Shown here: positions 25,613 to 32,490 of the stretch, piece by piece
Numbering within the stretch: the first letter of the stretch is position 1
Layout: each line of letters starts with the position of its first letter
Assembly (NCBI RefSeq): GCF_000633595.2
Contig: NZ_JIBU02000033.1
Coordinates: 1 to 32,490, forward strand
Source of the DNA: Clostridium drakei
GTDB taxonomy: Bacteria > Bacillota > Clostridia > Clostridiales > Clostridiaceae
DNA length: 32,490 bases
Direction of reading: 5' to 3'
The notes under the pieces: generated by a model
Told to the model about the DNA's origin: nothing
The model's database searches: none
The model's input: the letters and a program-made list of their open reading frames with translations, nothing else
Translations under genes and position numbers: made by a program

Positions 25613-26158
25613 TTATTTCTGAGTGAATGGCATTCCAAGGAATCTTAATAATTCTCTTGCTTCTTCGTCAGTGTTTGCAGTTGTAACGAAGATTATATCC
25701 ATACCTCTTACTTTGTCTATTTTATCATATTCTATTTCTGGGAACATTAACTGCTCTTTAACTCCTAATGAATAATTTCCTCTTCCATCAAAAGCTTTAT
25801 CTGAAATTCCTGAGAAATCTCTAACTCTTGGTAAAGCAACATTCATTAATTTATCTGCAAATTCATACATTTTATCTTTTCTTAATGTAACTTTGCATCC
25901 TATTGCCATATCTTCTCTTATCTTGAAGTTAGCAATAGATTTTTTTGCTCTTGTTAAAATTGGTTTTTGACCTGTAATGATTGTTAAATCACTTACTGCT
26001 GCTTCTAAAACCTTTGGGTTATCCTTTGCTTCACCGACACCCATATTGATAACTATTTTCTCTAGCTTTGGTATTTCCATTACATTTTTATATCCAAATT
26101 TATCCATTAAAGCCGGAATTACTTCCTTCTGGTATTTTTCTTGTAATCTTGTGATCAT
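25613..26158 (-). CDS. rplE: 50S ribosomal protein L5
   Basis: 181 residues. Binds 5S rRNA and contacts P-site tRNA. Typical: [53 protein letters not shown], and [23 protein letters not shown] start after AAGGAGGG, 22 bases after rplX. Confidence 0.98.
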   Translation of the reverse strand: MITRLQEKYQKEVIPALMDKFGYKNVMEIPKLEKIVINMGVGEAKDNPKVLEAAVSDLTIITGQKPILTRAKKSIANFKIREDMAIGCKVTLRKDKMYEFADKLMNVALPRVRDFSGISDKAFDGRGNYSLGVKEQLMFPEIEYDKIDKVRGMDIIFVTTANTDEEARELLRFLGMPFTQK

Positions 26159-26180
26159 TATTTCGCCCTCCTTTCAAAGA

Positions 26181-26504
26181 TTAGAATGTTTCTCCGCACT
26201 TTTTGCAAACTCTAACTTTAGTTCCATCTTCTAGTAATTTATGGCTTATTCTTGTTACTGTTTTACATTTGTCACAGTACAACATTACTTTTGAACTATA
26301 TATAGGAGCTTCCTTTTTAATTATTCCGCCCTGCATATTTGCTTTATTTGGTTTCTGATGTTTTGTTACTTCATTAATACCTTTAACAAGTACTTTTCCT
26401 GTCTTAGGCATTACAGCTAAAACTTCTCCTGTTTTACCCTTATCTTTTCCGGATATAACCATAACCGTGTCTTTTTTTCTAACATGTATTTTATTTAATG
26501 CCAT
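26181..26504 (-). CDS. rplX: 50S ribosomal protein L24 with zinc-ribbon-like C-terminus
   Basis: 107 residues. N-terminal KOW domain ([20 protein letters not shown]) starts large-subunit assembly. The C-terminal half contains two CxxC pairs, Cys77/Cys80 (YCDKC) and Cys100/Cys103 (CKKC), which look like a zinc ribbon; most bacterial L24 proteins lack these cysteines. The open frame begins three codons earlier with a GTG inside the Shine-Dalgarno sequence; the ATG at 26504 lies 8 bases after GGAGG and is chosen. Confidence 0.97.
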   Translation of the reverse strand: MALNKIHVRKKDTVMVISGKDKGKTGEVLAVMPKTGKVLVKGINEVTKHQKPNKANMQGGIIKKEAPIYSSKVMLYCDKCKTVTRISHKLLEDGTKVRVCKKCGETF

Positions 26505-26522
26505 TATAGCCACCTCCTTATC

Positions 26523-26891
26523 TTATAGAACTTCAGGTGCTAATGATAATATTTTTGTAAAATCTTTATCTCTTAGCTCTCTTGCAACTGGTCCGAAGAT
26601 ACGAGTTCCCTTTGGGTTTTTATCTTCTTTTATTATAACAGCTGCATTTTCATCAAATCTAATGTAAGAACCATCAGCTCTTCTCAAGCCTTTAACTGAT
26701 CTTACTACAACTGCCTTTACCACTTCACCTTTTTTAACAACACCGCCTGGTGTTGCACTTTTAACGCTAGCAACTATTATATCACCAATGTTTCCCCATT
26801 TTCTTTTGGAACCACCTAATACTCTTATACACATAATTTCCTTAGCACCGGAATTATCTGCAACTTTCAACAATGTTTGTTGCTGAATCAT
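26523..26891 (-). CDS. rplN: 50S ribosomal protein L14
   Basis: 122 residues, standard length. Forms part of the intersubunit bridge. Sequence: [52 protein letters not shown]-type C-terminal region (here [17 protein letters not shown]). ATG start after AAGGAGGG. Confidence 0.98.
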   Translation of the reverse strand: MIQQQTLLKVADNSGAKEIMCIRVLGGSKRKWGNIGDIIVASVKSATPGGVVKKGEVVKAVVVRSVKGLRRADGSYIRFDENAAVIIKEDKNPKGTRIFGPVARELRDKDFTKILSLAPEVL

Positions 26892-26920
26892 TGAAAATAC
26901 CCTCCTTTCAGCTTTATCTA

Positions 26921-27175
26921 CTATTTAGCCTTTTCAACTATTTCTACAAGTCTCCATCTCTTATCTCTTGATAATGGTCGTGTTTCCATTATTAAAACTC
27001 TGTCATTAATTTTTGCTTCATTATTTTCATCATGAGCTTTAAATTTAGTTGTTCTATTAACTGTTTTTCCATATAATGGGTGACGAACTTTTGTTTCTAT
27101 TGCAACTACTATTGTCTTATCCATTTTATCAGAAACAACTCTACCTATTTTTGTTTTTCTATTTCCTCTTTCCAC
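26921..27175 (-). CDS. rpsQ: 30S ribosomal protein S17
   Basis: 84 residues. OB-fold 16S rRNA binder. Signature [20 protein letters not shown] and [19 protein letters not shown] are intact. It starts 20 bases after rpmC with AAGGAGG ahead, and is followed by rplN, the conserved order. Confidence 0.97.
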   Translation of the reverse strand: MERGNRKTKIGRVVSDKMDKTIVVAIETKVRHPLYGKTVNRTTKFKAHDENNEAKINDRVLIMETRPLSRDKRWRLVEIVEKAK

Positions 27176-27195
27176 AGAACAAACCTCCTTTCAGT

Positions 27196-27399
27196 CTATG
27201 CCCTTAGCTCTTCTTCTCTAAGGATGGTCTTAATTTGGGCTATAGATTTCTTTACTTCTTTGATTCTCATTGGGTTCTCTAATTGACCTGTGGCTAACTG
27301 AAATCTTAAGTTGAATAATTCGGCCTTAAGATCTCCTAGTTTACCTTGCAAGTCTAGGGGGTTGCTTTGTCTTAATTCTTGCAATTCTTTAGCCTTCAT
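27196..27399 (-). CDS. rpmC: 50S ribosomal protein L29
   Basis: 67 residues. Sits at the polypeptide exit tunnel near the trigger factor and SRP docking site. Sequence [20 protein letters not shown] followed by [20 protein letters not shown]. The long frame opens 14 codons upstream inside rplP; the ATG at 27399 with GGTGG ahead is the family start, giving an 11-base overlap with the end of rplP. Confidence 0.97.
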   Translation of the reverse strand: MKAKELQELRQSNPLDLQGKLGDLKAELFNLRFQLATGQLENPMRIKEVKKSIAQIKTILREEELRA

Positions 27400-27832
27400 T
27401 ATTTTCACCACCCACTTCTTCAAAATCTCTCCTAGTGACAAACTTTGTCTTTAAAGGTAACTTATGTGATGCAAGTCTCATAGCTTCTCTTGCAGTAGTT
27501 TCATCAACACCTGATAACTCGAATAATACTCTACCTGGTTTAACAACGGATACCCAATATTCTGGTGATCCTTTACCAGAACCCATACGAGTTTCAGCAG
27601 GTTTTTCTGTAACTGGCTTATCTGGGAAAATCTTTATCCAAAGTTTTCCTCCTCTTTTAATGTATCTATTAATAGCTATTCTGGCAGATTCTATTTGATT
27701 GCTTGTAATCCATCCGCACTCAGTCGCCTGTATAGCAAAATCTCCATATGCTATAAAGTTTCCTCTTGTAGCTTTGCCCTTCATTCTACCACGTTGTACT
27801 TTACGACGTTTAACTCTTTTAGGCATTAACAT
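27389..27832 (-). CDS. rplP: 50S ribosomal protein L16
   Basis: 147 residues. Organises the A-site tRNA and peptidyl transferase region. Sequence: [60 protein letters not shown]. The first of two close ATGs stands 7 bases after AGGAGGG and is kept (MLMPKRV). Overlaps rpmC by 11 bases. Confidence 0.98.
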   Translation of the reverse strand: MLMPKRVKRRKVQRGRMKGKATRGNFIAYGDFAIQATECGWITSNQIESARIAINRYIKRGGKLWIKIFPDKPVTEKPAETRMGSGKGSPEYWVSVVKPGRVLFELSGVDETTAREAMRLASHKLPLKTKFVTRRDFEEVGGENNEG

Positions 27833-27848
27833 ATGATATCCCTCCTTC

Positions 27849-28520
27849 CTATGCGTTAACTTCTTCCTGATTTTGAGCTACTTTCTTAACTGGAAGAATT
27901 TCTCCTCTATATACCCATACTTTAACTCCGATTTTTCCGTATGTTGTATCTGCTTCTGCAAATCCGTAGTCTATATCAGCTCTTAATGTTTGTAGTGGAA
28001 TTGTACCTTCATGATATTGCTCAGTTCTTGCTATTTCAGCTCCGCCAAGTCTTCCTGAACATGAAGTTTTAACTCCCTTAACACCTGTTTTCATTGCTCT
28101 TTGAATAGTTTGTTTCATTGCTCTTCTGAAAGAAATTCTCTTTTCCAATTGTTGAGCTACGCTTTCAGCCATAAGCTGTGCATCGCCTTCTGCTGATTTA
28201 ACTTCAACTATATTTATTAAAATGTTTTTATCAGTAACTATTTTTTGAAGGCTAGCTTTTAAAGCATTTATTCCTGAACCGCCTTTTCCTATTACCATAC
28301 CAGGTTTAGCAGTAAATATGTTTAACTTAACTCTCTTAGCTGCTCTTTCAATCTGAATTTTTGAAACCCCAGCTGCAGCAGTTTTAGCCTTTACAAATTC
28401 TCTGATTTTATTATCTTCCACTAGGTTATCTGCAAAATTTTTCTTATTTGCATACCATTTAGCATCCCAATCCTTAATTACGCCAACACGTAAACCATGT
28501 GGATGTACTTTCTGTCCCAT
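27849..28520 (-). CDS. rpsC: 30S ribosomal protein S3
   Basis: 223 residues. Lines the mRNA entry channel. An N-terminal KH domain with [17 protein letters not shown] and a C-terminal domain with [20 protein letters not shown] and [21 protein letters not shown] start after GGAGGG; 15 bases after rplV. Confidence 0.98.
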   Translation of the reverse strand: MGQKVHPHGLRVGVIKDWDAKWYANKKNFADNLVEDNKIREFVKAKTAAAGVSKIQIERAAKRVKLNIFTAKPGMVIGKGGSGINALKASLQKIVTDKNILINIVEVKSAEGDAQLMAESVAQQLEKRISFRRAMKQTIQRAMKTGVKGVKTSCSGRLGGAEIARTEQYHEGTIPLQTLRADIDYGFAEADTTYGKIGVKVWVYRGEILPVKKVAQNQEEVNA

Positions 28521-28535
28521 CTATTTCCCTCCTTC

Positions 28536-28871
28536 TTAAGCTCTTTCTTTAACAACTAGTGTTACGTGACTAGTTCTTTTCTTTATTCTGAAAGCTCTTC
28601 CTTGAGCATGTGGTCTAAATCTCTTTAATGTTGGTCCTTGACATGAATATGCCTCTGCAACATATAAATCATTTATATCCAAACTTAAATTATTTTCTGC
28701 ATTTGCAACAGCTGACTTTAAAACTTTATTAACAACTTCAGCTGCATCTTTTGGAGTATACTTTAATATAGCAAAAGCTTCATTTACATTCTTTCCTCTT
28801 ATTAAGTCAAGAACAACTCCTATTTTCATTGATGACATTCTTACATACTTAACTATAGCTTTAGCTTCCAT
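28536..28871 (-). CDS. rplV: 50S ribosomal protein L22
   Basis: 111 residues. Its extended beta-hairpin lines the exit tunnel ([20 protein letters not shown], followed by RTSHVTLVV). N-terminus [23 protein letters not shown] start with AGGAGG; 21 bases after rpsS. Confidence 0.98.
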   Translation of the reverse strand: MEAKAIVKYVRMSSMKIGVVLDLIRGKNVNEAFAILKYTPKDAAEVVNKVLKSAVANAENNLSLDINDLYVAEAYSCQGPTLKRFRPHAQGRAFRIKKRTSHVTLVVKERA

Positions 28872-28892
28872 AGATATTACCTCCTTTCTAGA

Positions 28893-29177
28893 CTATTTTA
28901 ACTTACTTGATTTCTCAGTTCTATCTATATGTCCTTTAAATGTTCTAGTTAATGAAAACTCTCCTAATTTATGTCCTACCATATCCTCTGATATATACAC
29001 TGGAACATGCTTTCTTCCATCATGTACTGCAATTGTATGACCTATCATTTGTGGAAATATAGTTGAACTTCTTGACCAAGTTTTTATAACTTTCTTTTCA
29101 CCTTTTTTATTCATTTCATTTATTCTATTTAAAAGCACTTCTTGAACATAAGGTCCTTTTTTAACTGATCTGCTCAC
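28893..29177 (-). CDS. rpsS: 30S ribosomal protein S19
   Basis: 94 residues when started at GTG 29177. Located in the small-subunit head. Sequence [56 protein letters not shown]. The longer frame starts at an ATG whose following codons are the Shine-Dalgarno sequence itself (GGGAGG); the GTG 7 bases after that site gives the universal S19 N-terminus. Confidence 0.96.
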   Translation of the reverse strand: MSRSVKKGPYVQEVLLNRINEMNKKGEKKVIKTWSRSSTIFPQMIGHTIAVHDGRKHVPVYISEDMVGHKLGEFSLTRTFKGHIDRTEKSSKLK

Positions 29178-29214
29178 GATTTGGCCTCCCTTCATACAAC
29201 AGTTAATAGATAGC

Positions 29215-29237
29215 GAAGAGAATTTACTATTCTCTTC
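29215..29237 (-). other. Hairpin in the rplB-rpsS gap
   Basis: GAAGAGAAT and ATTCTCTTC (arms 29215-29223 and 29229-29237) make a perfect 9-bp stem with a 5-base loop, three bases after the rplB stop. No U-tract follows (CGCTATC), so it is not a typical terminator. Likely a processing or mRNA-stability stem between the two genes. Confidence 0.55.
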
Positions 29238-29240
29238 CTA

Positions 29241-30068
29241 CTATTTTCTTCTCTTAATAATGAATCTATCTGAATATTTCTTATGTTTTCTAGTTTTATA
29301 TCCAAGAGCTGGTTTGCCCCATGGAGTCATTGGACTTGCGTGTCCGACTGGTGATTTACCTTCACCACCACCATGTGGATGGTCATTAGGATTCATTACA
29401 GAACCTCTAACTGTAGGTCTAACACCCATATGTCTCTTTCTACCTGCTTTACCAATGTTTGTGATTTCATGAGTTAAGTTTGAAACTGTTCCTATAGTTG
29501 CTCTGCATTCTATTTTTACATATCTCATTTCACCACTTGGAAGTCTTAAAGTAGCATATCCGCCTTCTTTAGCCATAAGTTGAGCTGATGTTCCAGCTGA
29601 TCTAACAAGCTGAGCTCCCTTACCAACAGATAATTCCACGTTATGAACAACTGTACCAACAGGTATATTCTGTAGTGGAAGACAGTTACCAGTCTTTATA
29701 TCAGAATCTGCTCCTGATACTATAGTATCTCCAACTTTTAATCCAACTGGAGCTATTATGTATCTCTTCTCACCATCAGTATAAACTACAAGAGCTATAT
29801 ATGCAGATCTATTTGGATCATATTCTATTGTAGCTACTTTAGCTGGAACTGAATCCTTATTTCTCTTAAAATCTATCACTCTATATTTTTGTTTTGCTCC
29901 GCCACCAATATGACGAACTGTTATTTTACCGTTTGCATTTCTACCACCACTTTTCTTTAATGCAACAAGAAGTGATTTTTCTGGCACATTTGTAGTTATT
30001 TCTTCAAATGTACTAACAGTCATATTTCTTCTTGAAGGTGTGGTAGGGTTAAATCCTTTAACTGCCAT
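29241..30068 (-). CDS. rplB: 50S ribosomal protein L2
   Basis: 275 residues. Needed for subunit association and peptidyl transferase activity. Typical sequence: [40 protein letters not shown], and [20 protein letters not shown], which carries the conserved histidine region. ATG start after AAGGAGGG, 59 bases after rplW. Confidence 0.98.
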   Translation of the reverse strand: MAVKGFNPTTPSRRNMTVSTFEEITTNVPEKSLLVALKKSGGRNANGKITVRHIGGGAKQKYRVIDFKRNKDSVPAKVATIEYDPNRSAYIALVVYTDGEKRYIIAPVGLKVGDTIVSGADSDIKTGNCLPLQNIPVGTVVHNVELSVGKGAQLVRSAGTSAQLMAKEGGYATLRLPSGEMRYVKIECRATIGTVSNLTHEITNIGKAGRKRHMGVRPTVRGSVMNPNDHPHGGGEGKSPVGHASPMTPWGKPALGYKTRKHKKYSDRFIIKRRK

Positions 30069-30127
30069 CGGTATTCCCTCCTTTTTAAGCTTATCTGGTT
30101 TCTAACCAATACCGCTATATTTTTTAA

Positions 30128-30421
30128 TTACATTCCTTCAAAAAACTCTATTGTCTTACTATCTTCTGTTAGCTTAACAACAGCTTTTTTATAGTCCGCT
30201 CTTTTTCCTATGTGTACGCCAACTCTTTTTGTTTTTCCCATGTATCTTGCTGTTTTAATATCTTCAACTTTAACTCCAAATACATCTTCTACTGCTCTTT
30301 TTATCATTGATTTATTAGCGTGTATATCAACTACAAAGGTGTATTTTTTATCACTCATTGAAGACATGCTTTTTTCTGTTACAATAGGTCTTCTTATGAT
30401 ATCATAATTAGTTAATTTCAT
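30128..30421 (-). CDS. rplW: 50S ribosomal protein L23
   Basis: 97 residues. Docking site for trigger factor and SRP at the tunnel exit. Sequence: [40 protein letters not shown], and the C-terminal [20 protein letters not shown]. Its ATG shares one base with the rplD stop (TAATG), so the two are translationally coupled. Confidence 0.98.
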   Translation of the reverse strand: MKLTNYDIIRRPIVTEKSMSSMSDKKYTFVVDIHANKSMIKRAVEDVFGVKVEDIKTARYMGKTKRVGVHIGKRADYKKAVVKLTEDSKTIEFFEGM

Positions 30422-31041
30422 TATGCATACACCTCCTCAATTTTTGATACAGCATCCTTAGTTATTACAAGTTTTTCATACTTTAACAAGTCATATACAT
30501 TAAGATTGTTAACTGGTAGTATTTCTACACCTTGTATGTTTCTTGCTGATTTATATGCATTTTCGTTTGATTCAGATGTAACTATTAATGTTTTCTTTGC
30601 ATTTAATGCACCTAACATTTTTACTACTTCTTTTGTTTTTGGATTCTCTAATTCTAAATTTTCCAAAACTACTATCTGCTCATCATTAACTTTGCTTGTA
30701 AGAGCTGATTTCATAGCCACTCTTCTCATTGACTTTGGAACTGAAGTTCTATAATCTCTTGGTTTTACTGCAAAAACCATACCACCATGAATCCATTGTG
30801 GTGCTCTTATTGAACCCTGTCTTGCTCTACCAGTTCCTTTTTGTCTCCAAGGTTTGATTCCGCCTCCAGAAACTTCAGATCTAGTCTTAGCTGATTGAGT
30901 TCCTTGTCTTTTATTCGCAAGTAATGCAACGACTACTTGATGTAATGCATATTGATTTACTTCAACTCCAAATACGTTATCTGAAAGTTGAACATCTCCA
31001 ACTTTTTTACCTTCTTTATTAAATAATCCTACTGTAGGCAT
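30421..31041 (-). CDS. rplD: 50S ribosomal protein L4
   Basis: 206 residues. Its long loop ([20 protein letters not shown], followed by [10 protein letters not shown]) reaches into the exit tunnel and includes sites of macrolide-resistance mutations in other bacteria; the loop here looks wild type. The C-terminal part is [20 protein letters not shown]. In proteobacteria L4 represses its own operon; whether that applies here is unknown. ATG start with AAAGGAGG. Confidence 0.98.
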   Translation of the reverse strand: MPTVGLFNKEGKKVGDVQLSDNVFGVEVNQYALHQVVVALLANKRQGTQSAKTRSEVSGGGIKPWRQKGTGRARQGSIRAPQWIHGGMVFAVKPRDYRTSVPKSMRRVAMKSALTSKVNDEQIVVLENLELENPKTKEVVKMLGALNAKKTLIVTSESNENAYKSARNIQGVEILPVNNLNVYDLLKYEKLVITKDAVSKIEEVYA

Positions 31042-31066
31042 TCTGTATCCTCCTTTCTACCAAAAC

Positions 31067-31696
31067 TTAAGCTTTAACTGTATTTCTTATTACTACAAAG
31101 CCTTTATTAGGTCCTGGTACTCCACCTTTTATTAATATAATGTTTTTCTCAGGCATAACTTTTGCAACTTCTAGGTTTAATACTGTTGTATTTACATTTC
31201 CCATATGTCCTGGTAATTTCTTATTTTTAAATGTTCTTGATGGGTCTGATGAAGCTCCCATAGAACCTGGTGCTCTATGGAATTTAGAACCATGGGACAT
31301 AGGTCCTCTTTGTGCATTCCATCTCTTAATTGTACCTTGGAATCCCTTACCTTTAGAAACTCCAGACACATCTATTTTTTCTCCTGCTGCAAATACATCT
31401 GCTTTTATTTCCTGTCCTACTTCATATGCATTTATGTCTTCAAGTCTTACTTCTTTTACAAATCTCTTTAAAGCAGCACCAGCTTTTGCAAAGTGTCCTT
31501 TTATTGGTTTGTTTACAAGTTTTTCTCTTATATCAGCAAAGCCTAATTGTATAGCCTCATAGCCATCTTTTTCTGTAGTTTTCTTTTGAACAACTACACA
31601 TGGGCCTGCTTCAATTACTGTAACAGGAACTATTTTCCCGTTTTCATCAAATATTTGAGTCATACCAAGTTTTTTACCTAGTATAGCCTTTTTCAT
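31067..31696 (-). CDS. rplC: 50S ribosomal protein L3
   Basis: 209 residues. Early-assembly protein whose loop approaches the peptidyl transferase centre. Sequence: [55 protein letters not shown], and KKLPGHMGN. The open frame begins three codons earlier at a GTG within the ribosome binding site; the ATG at 31696, 8 bases after GGAGG, is used. Confidence 0.97.
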   Translation of the reverse strand: MKKAILGKKLGMTQIFDENGKIVPVTVIEAGPCVVVQKKTTEKDGYEAIQLGFADIREKLVNKPIKGHFAKAGAALKRFVKEVRLEDINAYEVGQEIKADVFAAGEKIDVSGVSKGKGFQGTIKRWNAQRGPMSHGSKFHRAPGSMGASSDPSRTFKNKKLPGHMGNVNTTVLNLEVAKVMPEKNIILIKGGVPGPNKGFVVIRNTVKA

Positions 31697-31750
31697 ACTC
31701 TGCACCTCCTCAACGTATTAGCGGATCGTCATAAACGGTCATAATCGTTA

Positions 31751-31768
31751 GTAATAGTTATCTATTAC
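31751..31768 (-). other. Hairpin in the rpsJ-rplC gap
   Basis: GTAATAG and CTATTAC (arms 31751-31757 and 31762-31768) form a perfect 7-bp stem with a 4-base loop, two bases after the rpsJ stop. It is followed by TAACGATTATGACC, so there is no terminator tail. The rest of the gap has a near-direct repeat (TTATGACCG and TTATGACGA). Possible RNA processing or translational-control element. Confidence 0.5.
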
Positions 31769-31770
31769 AA

Positions 31771-32079
31771 TTATAATTTTATTTCGATATCTACACCTGC
31801 TGGTAAGTCTAATCTCATTAGAGCATCAACAGTCTTTGGTGATGGACTTATTATATCTATAAGTCTTTTGTGTGTTCTTATTTCGAACTGTTCTCTAGAA
31901 TCTTTATACTTGTGTACAGCTCTTAGTACAGTTACAACATCTTTTTCTGTTGGTAGTGGCACTGGTCCTGCTACCTTTGCACCTGTTGTTTTTGCTGTTT
32001 CTACAATTTTTTCAGCTGATTGATCTAATATGTTGTGATCAAAAGCCTTTAATCTAATTCTTATTTTTTGTTTTGCCAT
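31771..32079 (-). CDS. rpsJ: 30S ribosomal protein S10
   Basis: 102 residues. Small-subunit head protein, also the NusE antitermination factor. Sequence: [40 protein letters not shown], and the C-terminal [18 protein letters not shown]. The frame opens 15 codons earlier, but AAGGAGGG sits just before the ATG at 32079, which gives the family N-terminus. First gene of the S10 operon. Confidence 0.98.
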   Translation of the reverse strand: MAKQKIRIRLKAFDHNILDQSAEKIVETAKTTGAKVAGPVPLPTEKDVVTVLRAVHKYKDSREQFEIRTHKRLIDIISPSPKTVDALMRLDLPAGVDIEIKL

Positions 32080-32305
32080 TTCTATTTCCCTCCTTTTCAT
32101 GCACGCTTTACTTCTTACGTACAACAGCGGATTGGTTATGTAAACTGTTCCGGGTGTTTCTTTATTTTATACAAAAATATAATTACGCATAAAAAAATAC
32201 CCTCGCAAAACCACCGTCGCCTGGTTCAAGACCTCGGCATACTCAGTCAAGAATTACCCGGAAGCCCGGCAACCTCTTGCCTCATCGCTGTTATCACAAT
32301 ACAAC
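32080..32305 (-). promoter_or_regulatory. Structured leader of the S10 operon
   Basis: About 225 bases of untranslated leader between the predicted transcription start and rpsJ. The part from 32190 to 32285 is notably GC-rich compared with the surrounding sequence. It contains a strong stem at 32248-32279: CAAGA pairs with TCTTG, and inside it GGTTGCCGG pairs with CCGGGTAATT with G-U pairs and single bulges, closing a GCTT loop. A second short stem (AACCA with TGGTT) follows, then a T7 run. Such a leader suggests feedback by a ribosomal protein (L4 in some bacteria) or another RNA regulator. I cannot assign it to a known RNA family. Confidence 0.55.
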
Positions 32306-32311
32306 TTCTTA

Positions 32312-32340
32312 ATTATACAATATATTTTTATATTTGACAA
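32312..32340 (-). promoter_or_regulatory. Promoter of the S10-spc-alpha operon
   Basis: On the minus strand TTGTCA (32335-32340) and TATAAT (32312-32317) are 17 bases apart, five and six matches to consensus. It lies downstream of the tuf terminator and upstream of the long rpsJ leader, so it should give the main transcript of the ribosomal cluster. Confidence 0.88.
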
Positions 32341-32378
32341 GTATTTTTTATTTATAAAATGGTTTAAATTCTTTTATA

Positions 32379-32408
32379 AAAAAGGAAAGAGCGTCCTCTT
32401 TCCTTTTT
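32379..32408 (-). terminator. Intrinsic terminator of tuf
   Basis: A perfect 13-bp stem (arms 32379-32391 and 32396-32408, AAAAAGGAAAGAG type) with a 4-base loop, 33 bases after the tuf stop. On the minus strand the stem runs into TTTTTTATAAAAG. It separates the tuf transcript from the S10 operon promoter. Confidence 0.92.
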
Positions 32409-32441
32409 CTACTGAATGCATTCAAATTTTAAAATCAAAAA

Positions 32442-32490
32442 TTACTCAACAATTTTAGTAACAACACCTGAACCTACTGTTCTTCCGCCT
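32442..32490 (-). CDS. tuf: Elongation factor Tu, C-terminal end (partial)
   Basis: Only the last 16 codons and the TAA stop are in the window. They read GGRTVGSGVVTKIVE, the characteristic C-terminus of bacterial EF-Tu domain 3. The gene continues past the right edge. tuf just before the S10 operon is the common Firmicute layout. Confidence 0.95.
   Translation of the reverse strand, partial: GGRTVGSGVVTKIVE

Noticed and set aside
32186-32215. T7 run in the S10 leader read as an attenuator
   Set aside because: I could not find a stable stem directly upstream of the run, so it does not meet the pattern of an intrinsic terminator.

Overview
The window is AT-rich, low-GC Gram-positive chromosome, almost certainly from a Clostridium of the glutamate-fermenting C. 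tetani / C. cochlearium / C. tetanomorphum type. The evidence is strong AGGAGG ribosome binding sites, Firmicute gene order in the ribosomal cluster, a sporulation-type cwlD gene, and a complete coenzyme-B12-dependent 3-methylaspartate pathway. The species itself cannot be fixed from the sequence. Every gene is on the minus strand, so transcription runs from high to low coordinates.

Right part (32.5 to 16.4 kb): the 3' end of tuf with its terminator, then a promoter and a roughly 225-base structured leader, then the S10-spc-alpha super-operon: rpsJ rplC rplD rplW rplB rpsS rplV rpsC rplP rpmC rpsQ rplN rplX rplE rpsN rpsH rplF rplR rpsE rpmD rplO secY adk map, a KOW-domain gene, infA rpmJ rpsM rpsK rpsD rpoA rplQ. 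It ends at a hairpin downstream of rplQ. Two small genes, rpmD (TTG start) and rpmJ, are included.

Middle part (16.3 to 11.2 kb): the two ATPases and the transmembrane subunit of an energy-coupling-factor vitamin transporter (ecfA1 ecfA2 ecfT) and truA. A strong promoter with an L13-leader-like hairpin then drives rplM-rpsI, which ends at a terminator. cwlD (spore cortex amidase) follows with its own terminator.

Left part (11.0 to 0.06 kb): a catabolic operon starting with a GntR-family regulator. Its promoter carries one perfect 16-bp palindrome and two half-sites, so it is probably autoregulated. The following genes are in the order of the reactions they serve. glmS, glmL and glmE encode B12-dependent glutamate mutase and its reactivase (glutamate to 3-methylaspartate). 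mal encodes methylaspartate ammonia-lyase (to mesaconate). Two genes encode a class I fumarase-type hydratase, inferred to be mesaconase (to citramalate). citD, citE and citF encode a citrate-lyase-type enzyme, inferred to be citramalate lyase (to acetate and pyruvate). citC encodes its acetylating ligase. Catalytic residues of GlmE and Mal known from the clostridial enzymes are all present. The prosthetic-group genes citG and citX are not in the window.

Many annotated starts were moved downstream of the longest open frame to the codon that follows a good Shine-Dalgarno sequence. No mobile element, CRISPR array, tRNA or rRNA was seen. Most of the window is conserved core genome. The less explained parts are the GntR regulator with an unfamiliar effector domain and its operator layout, the S10 leader, several intercistronic hairpins, and a zinc-ribbon-like L24.
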